Origin: Alphaproteobacteria bacterium
GTDB taxonomy: Bacteria; Pseudomonadota; Alphaproteobacteria; Oceanibaculales; Oceanibaculaceae
Direction of reading: 5' to 3'
Assembly (NCBI GenBank): GCA_018823745.1
Contig: JAHJHR010000018.1
Span: 186,001 to 250,000 of the forward strand
DNA: 64,000 nucleotides
This document shows, one piece after another, positions 49,553 to 58,405 of this stretch (positions are counted from its first letter, which is position 1; each line of letters opens with the position of its first letter). A program made the translations under genes and the position numbers. Below the pieces are notes generated by a model, which was not told where the DNA came from, did no database searches, and was given only the letters and a program-made list of their open reading frames with translations.

Positions 49553-50608
49553 TCAAAAATGCAGATAACCCGACTCGGTCAGGGTCATGGGTTCACCGGC
49601 CAGATCGAGGACCTGGACACCGCCGCCAGCGGTAATACGGCCAATTTCAGTGATCGGAACGCCGGCCGCCTCGGCCGCCGCCACTGCCTCGGCACGGCGC
49701 GAAGGGGCGATGGTGAACAGCAGCTCGTAATCATCGCCACCGGTCAGCATCAGCTCGACAATGCGCTTGTCATGCTCGATGGCGGCAAATCCGGCCGGGG
49801 ACAGTGGCAGGTTCTGTACCTTGATCTGCGCCCCTACCCCCGACACCTCGGCGATATGCCGCAGATCGCCAACCAGCCCGTCAGAGACATCCATCATCGC
49901 GCTGGCAAGGCCGACCAGCTTAGGCCCGAGAGCGACTCTGGGACGCGGCAGGCGGTAGCGGTCGGCCAGCGCCTCGGCATGGGGCCGGGACAGGCCTTTC
50001 AACGTGCCCTGCAAGACCCGCAGGCCCAAAGCGCCATCCCCCAATGTGCCGCTCAGGAACAGAAGATCACCGGCCCGCGCGCCACCGCGCGTAACGGCCT
50101 TGCCCTCCGGCACATGACCAAAGGCCGTGACGGAGATCAGCAGCGGCCCCGGCGTGGCGATGGAATCGCCCCCCAGCAGGGTGATGTTGAATTCTTCCTG
50201 GTCCAGCTTCAGCCCAGCCGCGAAGCGCGCCAGCCAGGCCTCCCCCGCTTCACCGCGCAATTCGCGGGTCAATGCCGTCACCAGCGTATAGCCGAAGGGC
50301 TGCGCGCCCATGGCGGCCAGATCGGACAGATTCACGCGCAGCGCCTTGCGGGCCACCATGTCCGGCGGGTCATCGGGCAGGAAATGCCCGCCTGCGACCA
50401 GCGCATCCGTGGTCACGACGATCTGCTGCCCGGCCGGACACGCCATCAGCGCCGCATCGTCAGTCAGGCCGAGGGCGCCTGGCGCGGTGCGGGCCAGCGG
50501 GGCAAAGAAACGGGCAATCCGGCCGAATTCATCCAGGCTGGGCCCGGAAGCCGCCCCAGAAGGCGCCCCGGAAGCCACCGGTCCCGGATGGATCGGCCCG
50601 TCACTCAC
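49553..50608 (-). CDS. thiL: thiamine-monophosphate kinase
   Basis: ThiL phosphorylates thiamine monophosphate to the active cofactor TPP, needed by the PDH enzymes of this window. The 351-residue PurM-like protein has DDAALMACPAGQQIVVTTDALVAGGHF, the substrate/metal site SDLAAMGAQP, LLGGDSIATP and MMDVSDGLVGDLRHI. The N terminus has an unusual Pro/Gly/Ala-rich lead (residues 1-25). Its start overlaps the nusB stop by four bases. Confidence 0.95.
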   Translation of the reverse strand: MSDGPIHPGPVASGAPSGAASGPSLDEFGRIARFFAPLARTAPGALGLTDDAALMACPAGQQIVVTTDALVAGGHFLPDDPPDMVARKALRVNLSDLAAMGAQPFGYTLVTALTRELRGEAGEAWLARFAAGLKLDQEEFNITLLGGDSIATPGPLLISVTAFGHVPEGKAVTRGGARAGDLLFLSGTLGDGALGLRVLQGTLKGLSRPHAEALADRYRLPRPRVALGPKLVGLASAMMDVSDGLVGDLRHIAEVSGVGAQIKVQNLPLSPAGFAAIEHDKRIVELMLTGGDDYELLFTIAPSRRAEAVAAAEAAGVPITEIGRITAGGGVQVLDLAGEPMTLTESGYLHF

Positions 50609-51126
50609 GGCGTGCGGCGTCCCGCTGCGTCGCCGAATTCCTCCGGACGCAGGGTGCGCGCCAGCTTGTCGAGCGCGCCATTCACGAAGCCTGGCTCCTT
50701 GCCCTCGAAGAAGGCATGGGTCAGGTCGACATATTCATTGATGACCACACGGGCCGGCACATCGCCCTTGGCCAGCATCTCGAATCCGGCGGCGCGCAGG
50801 ATCGCCCGCATGACGGATTCCAGCCGCTCAACCGGCCAGTCCGCCGGCAGCACAGCCGCCAGCATCGGGTCGATATCCTTTTCCCCGCGATGGAACACGC
50901 CGTGGACGATATCCTTCAGCAAAGCGATATCGGCCTGGCTGAGGGCAACGCCATCCACCTCACCGGCCGAAGCGCTGGCCAGGAAGTCGGGCAGCACCAC
51001 CTCTGGCGGCTCGTCGGTCATTTCCATGCGGTAGAGGATCTGCACCGCCTGCAGCCGGGCGACAGAGCGCTTGCGGGCCGCATTGGAGGGGCCGCGCAGG
51101 GCTGGCTTCGCATCACTGGCGGCCAT
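50605..51126 (-). CDS. nusB: transcription antitermination factor NusB
   Basis: This all-helical factor of the rRNA antitermination complex has 173 residues. The family pattern is clear: SVARLQAVQILYRMEMTDE near the N terminus, then ALLKDIVHGVFHRG, VERLESVMRAILRAAGFEML and ARVVINEYVDLTHAFFEGKEPGFVNGALDKLAR, each in the usual order. It overlaps thiL downstream and follows ribH after two bases, the classical ribH-nusB order. Confidence 0.96.
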   Translation of the reverse strand: MAASDAKPALRGPSNAARKRSVARLQAVQILYRMEMTDEPPEVVLPDFLASASAGEVDGVALSQADIALLKDIVHGVFHRGEKDIDPMLAAVLPADWPVERLESVMRAILRAAGFEMLAKGDVPARVVINEYVDLTHAFFEGKEPGFVNGALDKLARTLRPEEFGDAAGRRTP

Positions 51127-51128
51127 GA

Positions 51129-51557
51129 TCAGGACAATCCAAAACGCTGTTTCAGGGCAATCATCGCCAGGCAGGCCTCGGCGGCATCCTTGCCCTTGTT
51201 CTTTTTCGCCACGCTGGCGCGGGCCCAGGCCTGCTCGCCATTCTCGCAGGTCAGAATGCCATAGCCGATGGCCAGGTTGCGCTGGATCGCCAGATCCTGC
51301 AGGCCGCGTGCGCTTTCCCCGCAGACATAATCGTAATGCGTGGTCTCGCCGCGAATCACGCAGCCCAGGGCGATATAGCCGGCGAAGCGGTCGCTGCGCG
51401 CCGCAAAGGCGATGGCGGCCGGAATTTCGAAGGCGCCCGGCACGGCGACGCGTTCATAGCCGATACCGGCGGCCTCCAGCGCGGCAATGGCGCCCTTCAC
51501 CAATTCATCGGCCAGATCCTCATAGAACCGGGCCTCGACGATCAGAACATTTGTCAT
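51129..51557 (-). CDS. ribH: 6,7-dimethyl-8-ribityllumazine synthase
   Basis: RibH condenses the ribityl-pyrimidine with the four-carbon unit to lumazine, the precursor of riboflavin. The 142-residue subunit has EARFYEDLADELVKGA, PGAFEIP, GCVIRGETTHYDYVCGES and the His of the active site in this last segment (ETTHYDYV). The length fits the icosahedral/pentamer-forming family. It lies between ribB and nusB and is under control of the FMN riboswitch operon. Confidence 0.96.
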   Translation of the reverse strand: MTNVLIVEARFYEDLADELVKGAIAALEAAGIGYERVAVPGAFEIPAAIAFAARSDRFAGYIALGCVIRGETTHYDYVCGESARGLQDLAIQRNLAIGYGILTCENGEQAWARASVAKKNKGKDAAEACLAMIALKQRFGLS

Positions 51558-51572
51558 CTACGGGCTATTCTT

Positions 51573-52733
51573 TCAGCTTTCGCGTCGGATGGGCCGACGC
51601 TCTACGATATTCAGGCCATAGCCGTCCAGCCCCACGATGGTTTTCTGGCTGTTCGACAGCAAGATGAGGTCGTGCAGCCCCAGATCCAGCAGAATCTGTG
51701 CGCCGACACCATAGTCCCGCAACTCGCCGCCGGCACGTTCATTATCCAGCCGGGCGCGCACTGTGTCGGACAGCGCCGTGGCGGTCGGCTCGCGGATCAG
51801 CACGATGACCCCGCGACCTGCCTCGGCAATCATGGTCATGGCCTTCTGCAGCTCGCCGCCCTTGCCGCTGGCCTTGTCGCCCAGCACATCATCCAGCACG
51901 TTCATCGCATGCATGCGCGTGAGCACCGGCTCCGGCGTAGAGATATCGCCCTTCACCAGCGCGATATGCTCGGCATAGGTGACCTTGTTGACATAGATCA
52001 CCATGCGGAACGGGCCGCCATGGATGCTGTCCAGCTGGCTTTCTAGCGCCCGGCGCACGATGCTCTCGGTGCGTCGGCGATGGGCGATCAGGTCAGCGAT
52101 GGTGCCCACCTTCAGCCCGTGATACTGCGCGAATTGCACCAGATCCGGCAGGCGGGCCATGGTGCCGTCATCATTCATGATCTCGCAGATCACCCCGGCC
52201 GGAATCAGCCCCGCCATGCGGGCCAGATCGACGGCGGCTTCGGTATGGCCGGCGCGGACCAGCACGCCGCCATCGCGCGCCACCAGTGGGAAGACATGGC
52301 CCGGCGTGACGATCTCGTCACGGCCCTTGCCCGGATCGATAGCCACGGCCACGGTCAGGGCCCGGTCGGCGGCCGAGATGCCGGTCGTCACCCCCTCTTT
52401 CGCCTCGATGGAGACGGTGAAGGCGGTTTCGTGCCGCGAGCTGTGCTTGCGCGGCATCAGCGGCAGGCCCAGCTCGTCGATCCGCTCCTTGGTCATGGCG
52501 AGGCAGATCAGGCCCCGGCCGAACCGGGCCATGAAATTGATCGCCTCGGGCGTCGCCATCTGGGCCGGAATAACCAGATCGCCCTCATTCTCGCGATCCT
52601 CGTCATCGATCAGGATGAACATCCGGCCGTTACGGGCGTCCTCGATGATCTCCTCGATGGAGGACAGCGCTTCGTGATAGGTCGCCTTGCGCAGCTCGGT
52701 CGTGTCGGCCGGCAGGCCTTGGGAAGTGCTCAT
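51573..52733 (-). CDS. ribB: 3,4-dihydroxy-2-butanone 4-phosphate synthase with degenerate cyclohydrolase II domain
   Basis: The 386-residue protein has an N-terminal RibB domain (FILIDDEDRENEGDL, then SSRHETAFTVSIEAK and RAGHTEAAVDLARMAG) that makes the four-carbon riboflavin precursor. The C-terminal half aligns with GTP cyclohydrolase II but has lost its zinc cysteines: where the normal protein reads HSECLTGD..RCDCG, this one reads HAMNVLDDVLGD..GKGGE. The half is therefore probably inactive for GTP. An independent ribA must exist elsewhere. The ATG at 52733 follows the ribE stop by five bases. Confidence 0.92.
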   Translation of the reverse strand: MSTSQGLPADTTELRKATYHEALSSIEEIIEDARNGRMFILIDDEDRENEGDLVIPAQMATPEAINFMARFGRGLICLAMTKERIDELGLPLMPRKHSSRHETAFTVSIEAKEGVTTGISAADRALTVAVAIDPGKGRDEIVTPGHVFPLVARDGGVLVRAGHTEAAVDLARMAGLIPAGVICEIMNDDGTMARLPDLVQFAQYHGLKVGTIADLIAHRRRTESIVRRALESQLDSIHGGPFRMVIYVNKVTYAEHIALVKGDISTPEPVLTRMHAMNVLDDVLGDKASGKGGELQKAMTMIAEAGRGVIVLIREPTATALSDTVRARLDNERAGGELRDYGVGAQILLDLGLHDLILLSNSQKTIVGLDGYGLNIVERRPIRRES

Positions 52734-52738
52734 CGTTC

Positions 52739-53353
52739 TCAATTCCTTGTCGAAAGCCGCGCGACATAGCGCGCCAGGACGTCGATTTCCATGTTGATGC
52801 CGTCACCGGGCCGGCGGTCGCCCAATGTGGTGTTCTGCCAGGTATGCGGCACGATATTGATGCCGAAATGCGCCTCTCCCTCCGGCTGATCCTCGACCGC
52901 ATTCACGGTGAGGGAGACGCCGTCGAGGCAGACCGAGCCTTTCGGCGCGACATAGCGCGCCAGATCCGCCGGCGCCGCCAGGACCAGCCGGTGGCTGTCG
53001 CCTTCCGGCGTAACCGAGACCAGCCGTGCCACGCCATCGACATGGCCGAGCACGAGATGGCCGCCCAGCTCGTCGCCCAGCTTCAACGAGCGCTCCAGAT
53101 TGACGCGCATGCCCTCGCGCCAGTCGGACAGGGTGGTCTTGGAAAGGGTTTCAGCCGATACGCTGACGCGAAACCAGTTCGCTGAATCGCCCCTGCCCTT
53201 CTCGGTCACCGTCAGGCAGGCGCCGGAACATGCGATGGAGGCGCCCAGCGCGAACTGGTCGGGGTCAAAGGCTGTTTCAATGAGATAATCGGTATCGCCG
53301 CCGGGAATGATCCGGGCGATGCGGCCGATATCGGTGATGATGCCGGTGAACAT
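52739..53353 (-). CDS. ribE: riboflavin synthase alpha chain
   Basis: RibE dismutates two lumazines to riboflavin. The 204-residue protein has two lumazine-binding repeats: MFTGIITDIGRI with SIACSGACLTV and VNLERSLKLGDELGGHLVLGHVDG, then the second copy GSVCLDGVSLTVNAV and GINIVPHTWQNTTL. It is the first gene downstream of the FMN riboswitch. Confidence 0.96.
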   Translation of the reverse strand: MFTGIITDIGRIARIIPGGDTDYLIETAFDPDQFALGASIACSGACLTVTEKGRGDSANWFRVSVSAETLSKTTLSDWREGMRVNLERSLKLGDELGGHLVLGHVDGVARLVSVTPEGDSHRLVLAAPADLARYVAPKGSVCLDGVSLTVNAVEDQPEGEAHFGINIVPHTWQNTTLGDRRPGDGINMEIDVLARYVARLSTRN

Positions 53354-53492
53354 AATCTCACCCGGCCCGATAGCGACATAAAGTCTGAAAGCACTGATTC
53401 ATGGTTGCTTGCCTCAAGCGGTGGACCAGAATCAGGGCGCACGGGAAAGAATCGGCGCCCGGCACAGGCCGGCCTACCGAGACAGAGCAATC

Positions 53493-53639
53493 CCGTCCTC
53501 TTTCATCCGGACTGTGACCGTCGGCTTCGGCATCTCACCGAATCTGCTGACCCCGATGGTGGAACCACCGGGCGCTCGCGGGCTTTGCAGGACGAACCTG
53601 CTTACCGCCGGTGGGGAATTACACCCCGCCCCGAGAACG
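53493..53639 (-). ncRNA. FMN riboswitch (RFN element) controlling ribE-ribB-ribH-nusB-thiL
   Basis: On the minus strand the conserved RFN blocks occur in order: GTTCTCGGGGCGGGGTG near the 5' end, then AATTCCCCACCGGCGGTAA, AAGCCCGCGAGCG, GGTCAGCAGATTCGGTG and a 3' GTCCGGATGAAAGAGGAC. The pairing of the outer P1 stem and the six-arm layout is intact. FMN binding normally lowers expression of the downstream riboflavin genes. A promoter sits just before it and ribE starts about 140 bp after it. Confidence 0.96.
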
Positions 53640-53648
53640 TCTGCAGGT

Positions 53649-53677
53649 GATATAGGACCGTAACTTCGTGGCAGCAA
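53649..53677 (-). promoter_or_regulatory. promoter of the FMN-riboswitch transcript
   Basis: On the minus strand TTGCTG (53677-53672) and TATATC (53654-53649) are spaced by 17 bp. The predicted start (about 53642) is at the first base of the RFN element. It lies in the 58-bp gap after the ribD stop, so the rib operon downstream can be transcribed independently of ribD. Confidence 0.6.
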
Positions 53678-53697
53678 CGGTTTTCAGCGCAGCCGGC

Positions 53698-54825
53698 CTA
53701 TGCGTCGAGGCCAGCCCCGGCCCTGTCCCCGGCCCTGTCATAGCTTTCCATGACATCCTCACCGACAGAGACAAGCCCGATGCGCCGGAAACGCGGCATA
53801 TCGGCAATACGCTCCAGCCCCAGCCCGGCAATCCCCGGAAGCGCGTCGCCGCCCAGGATGGCGGCGGCCCGGAACCAGACCAGCCGGTCGACCAGATCAC
53901 TGGCCAGCAGCGCCGCCGAAATCGCCCCGCCCCCCTCGACCAGTACCCGCGTCAAGCCGCGCCGCCCCAGCTCGGCCAGCAAGGCGGCTGCGTCCAGCAT
54001 GGTCTCGCTGACGGCCGGGAGCTCGATCACCTCCACGCCGAGATCGCGGAAGGCATCGACGCGCATCGGATCGGTGCCCTCGCGGGTAAAGACCCAGGTC
54101 GGGATATCGTGGGCCGTTGCCACCAGCCGACTTGTCAGAGGCAAGCGCAGGCGGCCATCGGCGATGATGCGCACCGGCGAGCGTCCTTCCAGCCCTGGGA
54201 GGCGGCAGGTCAGTTCCGGATCATCGGCCAGTGCCGTGTTGCTGCCGATTAGAATGGCGTCCGACTGCGCGCGCAGCAGATGCCCCTGCCGGCGTGCCGA
54301 CGGGCCGGTGATCCACTTGCTGTCGCCGGTATGGGTTGCGATCCGGCCATCCAGCGTCGTTGCGATTTTCAGGGTTACCAGCGGCCTACCCTGCCGGATG
54401 CGACTGAGGAACCCAGCATTCAGGAAGGCTGCCTCGGTGGAGCAGAGACCGGTTTCCACCTGCACATTGGCGTCGCGCAGCAAGGCTATCCCCCTGCCGG
54501 AGACACGCGGATCAGGATCTTCCAGCGCCACAACGACACGGGCGATACCGGCGGCAATCAGCGCCTCGGCGCAAGGTGGCGTCTGGCCGTGATGGGAACA
54601 GGGTTCCAGCGTCACATAGGCGGTCGCCCCCCGGGCGCGCTCGCCAGCGCGGGCAAGCGCCTCGGTTTCGGCATGCGGCCGTCCGCCGGGCTGGGTCCAG
54701 CCCCGGCCAACAATCATACCCTCGGGGGAAACCAGCACACAGCCAACGGAAGGATTGGGCGATACCTGCCCCAGCCCGCGTTCCGCGAGGCCGAGGGCCA
54801 TGCGCATATAGGCGAGATCGGTCAA
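53698..54825 (-). CDS. ribD: bifunctional pyrimidine deaminase/reductase RibD
   Basis: RibD performs steps 2 and 3 of riboflavin synthesis. The N-terminal deaminase (about 1-145) has the zinc site HAETEAL (His51, Glu53) and [11 protein letters not shown] (Cys76, Cys85). The C-terminal reductase (about 146-375) has [24 protein letters not shown], then the [18 protein letters not shown] loop and [12 protein letters not shown]. Length (375) is normal. Its start overlaps the nrdR stop by four bases. It lies upstream of the riboswitch. Confidence 0.96.
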   Translation of the reverse strand: MTDLAYMRMALGLAERGLGQVSPNPSVGCVLVSPEGMIVGRGWTQPGGRPHAETEALARAGERARGATAYVTLEPCSHHGQTPPCAEALIAAGIARVVVALEDPDPRVSGRGIALLRDANVQVETGLCSTEAAFLNAGFLSRIRQGRPLVTLKIATTLDGRIATHTGDSKWITGPSARRQGHLLRAQSDAILIGSNTALADDPELTCRLPGLEGRSPVRIIADGRLRLPLTSRLVATAHDIPTWVFTREGTDPMRVDAFRDLGVEVIELPAVSETMLDAAALLAELGRRGLTRVLVEGGGAISAALLASDLVDRLVWFRAAAILGGDALPGIAGLGLERIADMPRFRRIGLVSVGEDVMESYDRAGDRAGAGLDA

Positions 54826-55292
54826 ATCTTGACCGGCTCCCCATCCTGATCCAGCTGGCCAACAAACTCCTCGAAGTCTTTGGCTTCCCTGAAGTTTTTA
54901 TAGACAGATGCATAGCGCACATAAGCCACGGAATCGAGCGTGCGCAGCGCTTCCATGACCATCATGCCGATCTGCGAGGCCGGGATTTCGGTCTCGCCTG
55001 AGCTTTCCAGACGGCGGACGATGGAATTGACCACCCGTTCCAGGCGGTCCAGATCGACCGGGCGTTTGCGCAAGGCAATCTGCAGCGACCGGGCCAGCTT
55101 GTCGCGGTCGAAGGGGGTGCGCTTGCCGCTGCGCTTGACCACCACCAGATCGCGCAGCTGGACCCGCTCGAAGGTGGTAAAACGCGATCCGCATTCGGGG
55201 CAGAAACGCCGCCGCCGGATGGCTGAATTATCCTCCGTCGGCCGCGAATCTTTCACCTGCGTGTCGTCATTCCCGCAGAAAGGACAGCGCAT
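54822..55292 (-). CDS. nrdR: transcriptional repressor NrdR
   Basis: NrdR represses ribonucleotide reductase genes when dATP/ATP is bound. The 156-residue protein has an N-terminal zinc ribbon (Cys3, Cys6, Cys31, Cys34), followed by an ATP-cone domain ([20 protein letters not shown], then [21 protein letters not shown]). Its C terminus is a normal short acidic tail. The nrdR-ribD order is well conserved. It lies 78 bp downstream of glyA. Confidence 0.96.
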   Translation of the reverse strand: MRCPFCGNDDTQVKDSRPTEDNSAIRRRRFCPECGSRFTTFERVQLRDLVVVKRSGKRTPFDRDKLARSLQIALRKRPVDLDRLERVVNSIVRRLESSGETEIPASQIGMMVMEALRTLDSVAYVRYASVYKNFREAKDFEEFVGQLDQDGEPVKI

Positions 55293-55370
55293 CGCCCCCT
55301 ACTCCCCTGTTGCCAGCCAGGGCTAAGCCCCGACCGTCGCGTTATGTTCCCCGTTGGATTACCCGTCAGC

Positions 55371-56690
55371 TCAGGCCAGATCGGTATAGATCGGGAACCG
55401 GTCGCACAGCGCCTTCACCCGAAGCGCCACCGCCTTCTCGACCGCCGAATTATCCTCGCGATTGGCTGCCAGCCCATCCAGCACATCGCCGATCATCTCG
55501 CCGACCTGGCGGAACTCCGCCGGGCCGAAGCCGCGCGTGGTTGCCGCCGGCGAGCCCAGGCGCACGCCCGAGGTGATCATCGGCTTTTCCGGGTCGAACG
55601 GCACACCGTTCTTGTTGCAGGTCATTCCGGCATGCTCCAGCGCCTGCTCGGCAATGTTGCCGGTCAGCTTCTTCGGCCGCAGATCGACCAGCACGACATG
55701 GCTGTCGGTGCCGCCGGAGACGATATCCAGCCCGCGCTCGACCAGCGTGGCGGCCAGCATCCGGGCATTTTCGACGACCAGGCGGCTGTAATCCTTGAAT
55801 TCCGGCTTCAGCGCCTCGCCAAAGGCCACGGCCTTGGCGGCGATGACATGCATCAGCGGACCGCCCTGCAGCCCCGGGAAGACAGCGGAATTGATCTTCT
55901 TGCCCAGATCCTCGTCATTGGACAGGATCATGCCGCCGCGCGGGCCGCGCAGGGTCTTGTGCGTCGTCGTGGTGACGACATGGGCATGCGCCAGCGGGCT
56001 GGGATAGGCGCCGCCGGCGACCAGACCGGCAAAATGCGCCATGTCGACCCAGAAATAGGCCCCAACCTCATCGGCGATCTTGCGGAAGCGCGCGAAATCG
56101 ATGGTCCGCGGATAGGCCGAGCCACCGGTCACGATGATTTTCGGCTTGTGCTCCTTCGCCAGGCGTTCGACCTCGTCGAAATCGATCAGCCCGTCCTCCT
56201 GCCTCACGCCATACTGCACGGCGTTAAACCACTTGCCTGACAGGTTCGGTGCGGCGCCATGGGTCAGATGGCCACCAGCCGCCAGGGACAGGCCCAGCAG
56301 GGTGTCGCCGGGCTTGCACAGCGCCAGCATGACCGCCTGGTTGGCCTGCGCGCCGGAATGCGGCTGGACATTGGCGAAGCTGCAGCCGAACAGCTTTTTC
56401 GCCCGGTCGATGGCCAGGGCTTCCGCCACATCGACGAATTCACACCCGCCGTAATACCGCTTACCCGGATAGCCTTCGGCATATTTGTTGGTCATCACCG
56501 ATCCCTGGGCCTCCAGAACCGCCCGGGACACGATGTTCTCGGAGGCGATCAGCTCGATCTGCGATTGCTGGCGACGCAGCTCATTGTCGATCGATGCCTT
56601 GATATCGGGGTCACTCTCGCTGAGGCTCGCCTCGAAAAAGCGGGCATGCGAGACGATGCGATTGCTGTTCAGGGCATTTGAGGCGGTCAT
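55371..56690 (-). CDS. glyA: serine hydroxymethyltransferase
   Basis: GlyA converts serine and tetrahydrofolate to glycine and methylene-THF. The 439-residue enzyme has [52 protein letters not shown], and the PLP lysine in [15 protein letters not shown] took the ATG at 56690 ([11 protein letters not shown]); the frame is open upstream to 56828 but that lead is not family-like. It sits between rpiB and nrdR. Confidence 0.97.
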   Translation of the reverse strand: MTASNALNSNRIVSHARFFEASLSESDPDIKASIDNELRRQQSQIELIASENIVSRAVLEAQGSVMTNKYAEGYPGKRYYGGCEFVDVAEALAIDRAKKLFGCSFANVQPHSGAQANQAVMLALCKPGDTLLGLSLAAGGHLTHGAAPNLSGKWFNAVQYGVRQEDGLIDFDEVERLAKEHKPKIIVTGGSAYPRTIDFARFRKIADEVGAYFWVDMAHFAGLVAGGAYPSPLAHAHVVTTTTHKTLRGPRGGMILSNDEDLGKKINSAVFPGLQGGPLMHVIAAKAVAFGEALKPEFKDYSRLVVENARMLAATLVERGLDIVSGGTDSHVVLVDLRPKKLTGNIAEQALEHAGMTCNKNGVPFDPEKPMITSGVRLGSPAATTRGFGPAEFRQVGEMIGDVLDGLAANREDNSAVEKAVALRVKALCDRFPIYTDLA

Positions 56691-56755
56691 CGGATAACTT
56701 TCGTCAGTGGCGTGGCAACGGTCCGGCACGGGCCGGACACGGCGGTAAGCAGAAA

Positions 56756-57187
56756 TCAGCCAAGCTTCGCGACCCGCGGCGCATGGCGACCGCCGGCAAA
56801 GGGCGTGTTCAGAAAAACGGAGAGGCATTCCTTCGCGACTTCCTCGCCAATCACGCGCGCCCCCAGTGCCAGTACATTGGCGTCATTATGCTCGCGGGAC
56901 AGGCGGGCCGTGGTCGCGTCATGGCACAGCGCCGCGCGTACACCCGGATGCCGGTTCACGGCAATCGATATGCCGATGCCGGTGCCGCAAATAACAACGC
57001 CGCGCGCTGCCTTGCCATCAAGGATAGCCCGCGCCATCGCGGCACCAAAATCCGGGTAATCCACAGAATTTGTATCATTCGTGCCCAGATCCAGCACCGT
57101 CATGCCTTGCCCTTCGAGAATCTTCTTCAATATTGATTTGAGTTCGACGCCGCCGTGATCGGAAGCAAGGGCAATTATGTTCTGCAT
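56756..57187 (-). CDS. rpiB: ribose 5-phosphate isomerase B
   Basis: The 143-residue enzyme interconverts ribose and ribulose 5-phosphate. The family motifs are [13 protein letters not shown] near the N terminus, [27 protein letters not shown] with the catalytic Cys, and [31 protein letters not shown] in pieces. The rpiB-glyA-nrdR-ribD order is a familiar proteobacterial arrangement. Confidence 0.96.
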   Translation of the reverse strand: MQNIIALASDHGGVELKSILKKILEGQGMTVLDLGTNDTNSVDYPDFGAAMARAILDGKAARGVVICGTGIGISIAVNRHPGVRAALCHDATTARLSREHNDANVLALGARVIGEEVAKECLSVFLNTPFAGGRHAPRVAKLG

Positions 57188-57512
57188 GATCGCTACAGGT
57201 CAGATCCAGAGTGAAAGGATATAGGCACGGGGAAAGACACTACCATATGTCCGGCCACCCTGTCAGCCAGCCACAAGGTCTGGCTAGCGCAGTTACCGTT
57301 TTTGCCTGCTGCCCTGCAAATAATAGTCAGCGACAAGAATCTGCGGTCGCGGCGATAGTAAGCATGCCTAATATCTCCGTTAATATATTTAATCTTGCGT
57401 CTTTTTTTACCATTAAAAATTGCAATTACAGGGAAATTTTACTTAAATATTGATATTGAGATTGACGACACAAATCCTCTAAGGATATCAGTTCCCACTG
57501 TTAGAGATCACA
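57188..57512. promoter_or_regulatory. AT-rich divergent regulatory region between rpiB and mucR
   Basis: The right half (about 57364-57460) is far more AT-rich than the rest of the window, with many TA steps and T-runs (TTAATATATTTAAT, CTTTTTTTAC, TTAAATATTGATATTG). A candidate promoter for mucR reads TTGACG (57462-57467) then GATATC at 16 bp. I see no gene: a short frame at 57211-57453 is compositionally poor. This layout fits autoregulation by MucR/Ros proteins, which bind AT-rich DNA. Confidence 0.6.
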
Positions 57513-57971
57513 ATGGATAGACAGATGAATGTTGAGCCTTTGGAAGAACAACGTACCCAGAATGATCTGCTGCGCATGACGACACAGATCGTTTCTGCCT
57601 ATGTGCGCAACAACGTTCTGCCTTCGAGCCTGCTGCCGGATGCAATCGGCACTGTCTACACAACGCTGCGCCAGATGGATGGCAAGTCAGCGAGCCCGCA
57701 ACCTGCGGAAGCACAAAAGCCGGCAGTACCTGTGCGCCGCTCGATTGCAGATGACTACATCATCTGCCTTGAAGACGGCAAGAAGCTGAAGATGCTGAAA
57801 CGCCATCTGCGGACCACCTACAACATGACCCCGGAACAATACCGGGCGAAATGGGATCTGCCCGGCGATTACCCGATGGTCGCGCCGAACTACGCCAAGC
57901 AGCGCTCGGCTTTCGCCAAGAAAATCGGCCTGGGGCGTGGCAGCAGCGGCGGGCGCACAAAGAAAAGCTGA
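57513..57971 (+). CDS. MucR/Ros-family transcriptional regulator
   Basis: The 152-residue member of the Ros/MucR family forms higher-order oligomers and binds AT-rich DNA in alphaproteobacteria. The N-terminal oligomerisation helix region (LLRMTTQIVSAYVRNNVL) and the C-terminal zinc-finger-like domain (CLEDGKKLKMLKRHLRTTYNM, then PEQYRAKWDLPGDYPMVAPNYA) are present. Of the four Ros metal ligands only Cys85 and His98 remain; the second Cys is Asp88 and the last His is replaced. Some Mesorhizobium homologues fold without zinc, so it can still be functional. Confidence 0.93.
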   Translation: MDRQMNVEPLEEQRTQNDLLRMTTQIVSAYVRNNVLPSSLLPDAIGTVYTTLRQMDGKSASPQPAEAQKPAVPVRRSIADDYIICLEDGKKLKMLKRHLRTTYNMTPEQYRAKWDLPGDYPMVAPNYAKQRSAFAKKIGLGRGSSGGRTKKS

Positions 57972-57985
57972 GCGGCAGGCAGGCG

Positions 57986-58204
57986 TCAGACAAGCCGCCC
58001 GCGCGGGTCCGGCTTGTCGCGCTTCGCCAGCACATAGCGAAGTTTTTGCAGGGCCGCCTGGCGCAAGGCGGTTTCCCCCCGCTTCGGGTCTCCCACGATC
58101 GACACTTCAACCAGAGTGCGCGGATCGATGGCGCTGACCTTCACATAGGTTCCGACCGTATAGAACTCATAGATGATACGGTCGTCGTCCACAGGCTGGT
58201 TCAT
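57986..58204 (-). CDS. small conserved alphaproteobacterial protein (DUF6898-like)
   Basis: This is a 72-residue soluble protein with a beta-rich core: IIYEFYTVGTYVKVSAIDP, then VEVSIVGDPKRGETALRQAALQKLRYVLAKRD. The pattern matches small conserved proteins of Rhodospirillales/Rhizobiales assigned to DUF6898, from memory. No function is known. It converges with mucR across 14 bp. Confidence 0.7.
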   Translation of the reverse strand: MNQPVDDDRIIYEFYTVGTYVKVSAIDPRTLVEVSIVGDPKRGETALRQAALQKLRYVLAKRDKPDPRGRLV

Positions 58205-58405
58205 TCCTTGTTCACATCAGTCTTTGATCATCGCAAAAGACGGTGCGAAGAATACCGGATTGCCACCGCGCGGACCAGAGTCTCCGGTTGGTGCAGCCCT
58301 GCCTCCCTAATTGTGACGTAAAGCTGCTGTTTCAGTGCTTGCGCCCTATGTTACTTTGGTGAACAACTCTGTCGCCAAAGAACGACGTCCGCAAATTCGG
58401 AGTTT

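Noticed and set aside
53454-53475. GC hairpin between the FMN riboswitch and ribE
   Set aside because: Stem of only five pairs (CCGGC/GCCGG) with a weak T-run; could be an expression platform terminator but the evidence is too thin to list as one.
57362-57400. TTAA half-sites near 57380 as a CtrA box
   Set aside because: The spacing between the two TTAA motifs is 5 bp, not 7, and the surrounding DNA is AT-rich, so chance matches are likely.
57211-57453. 80-codon open frame in the rpiB-mucR gap
   Set aside because: Begins in a repetitive start, ends in the AT-rich region with a tail of random composition; no homologue pattern. I treat the gap as regulatory.
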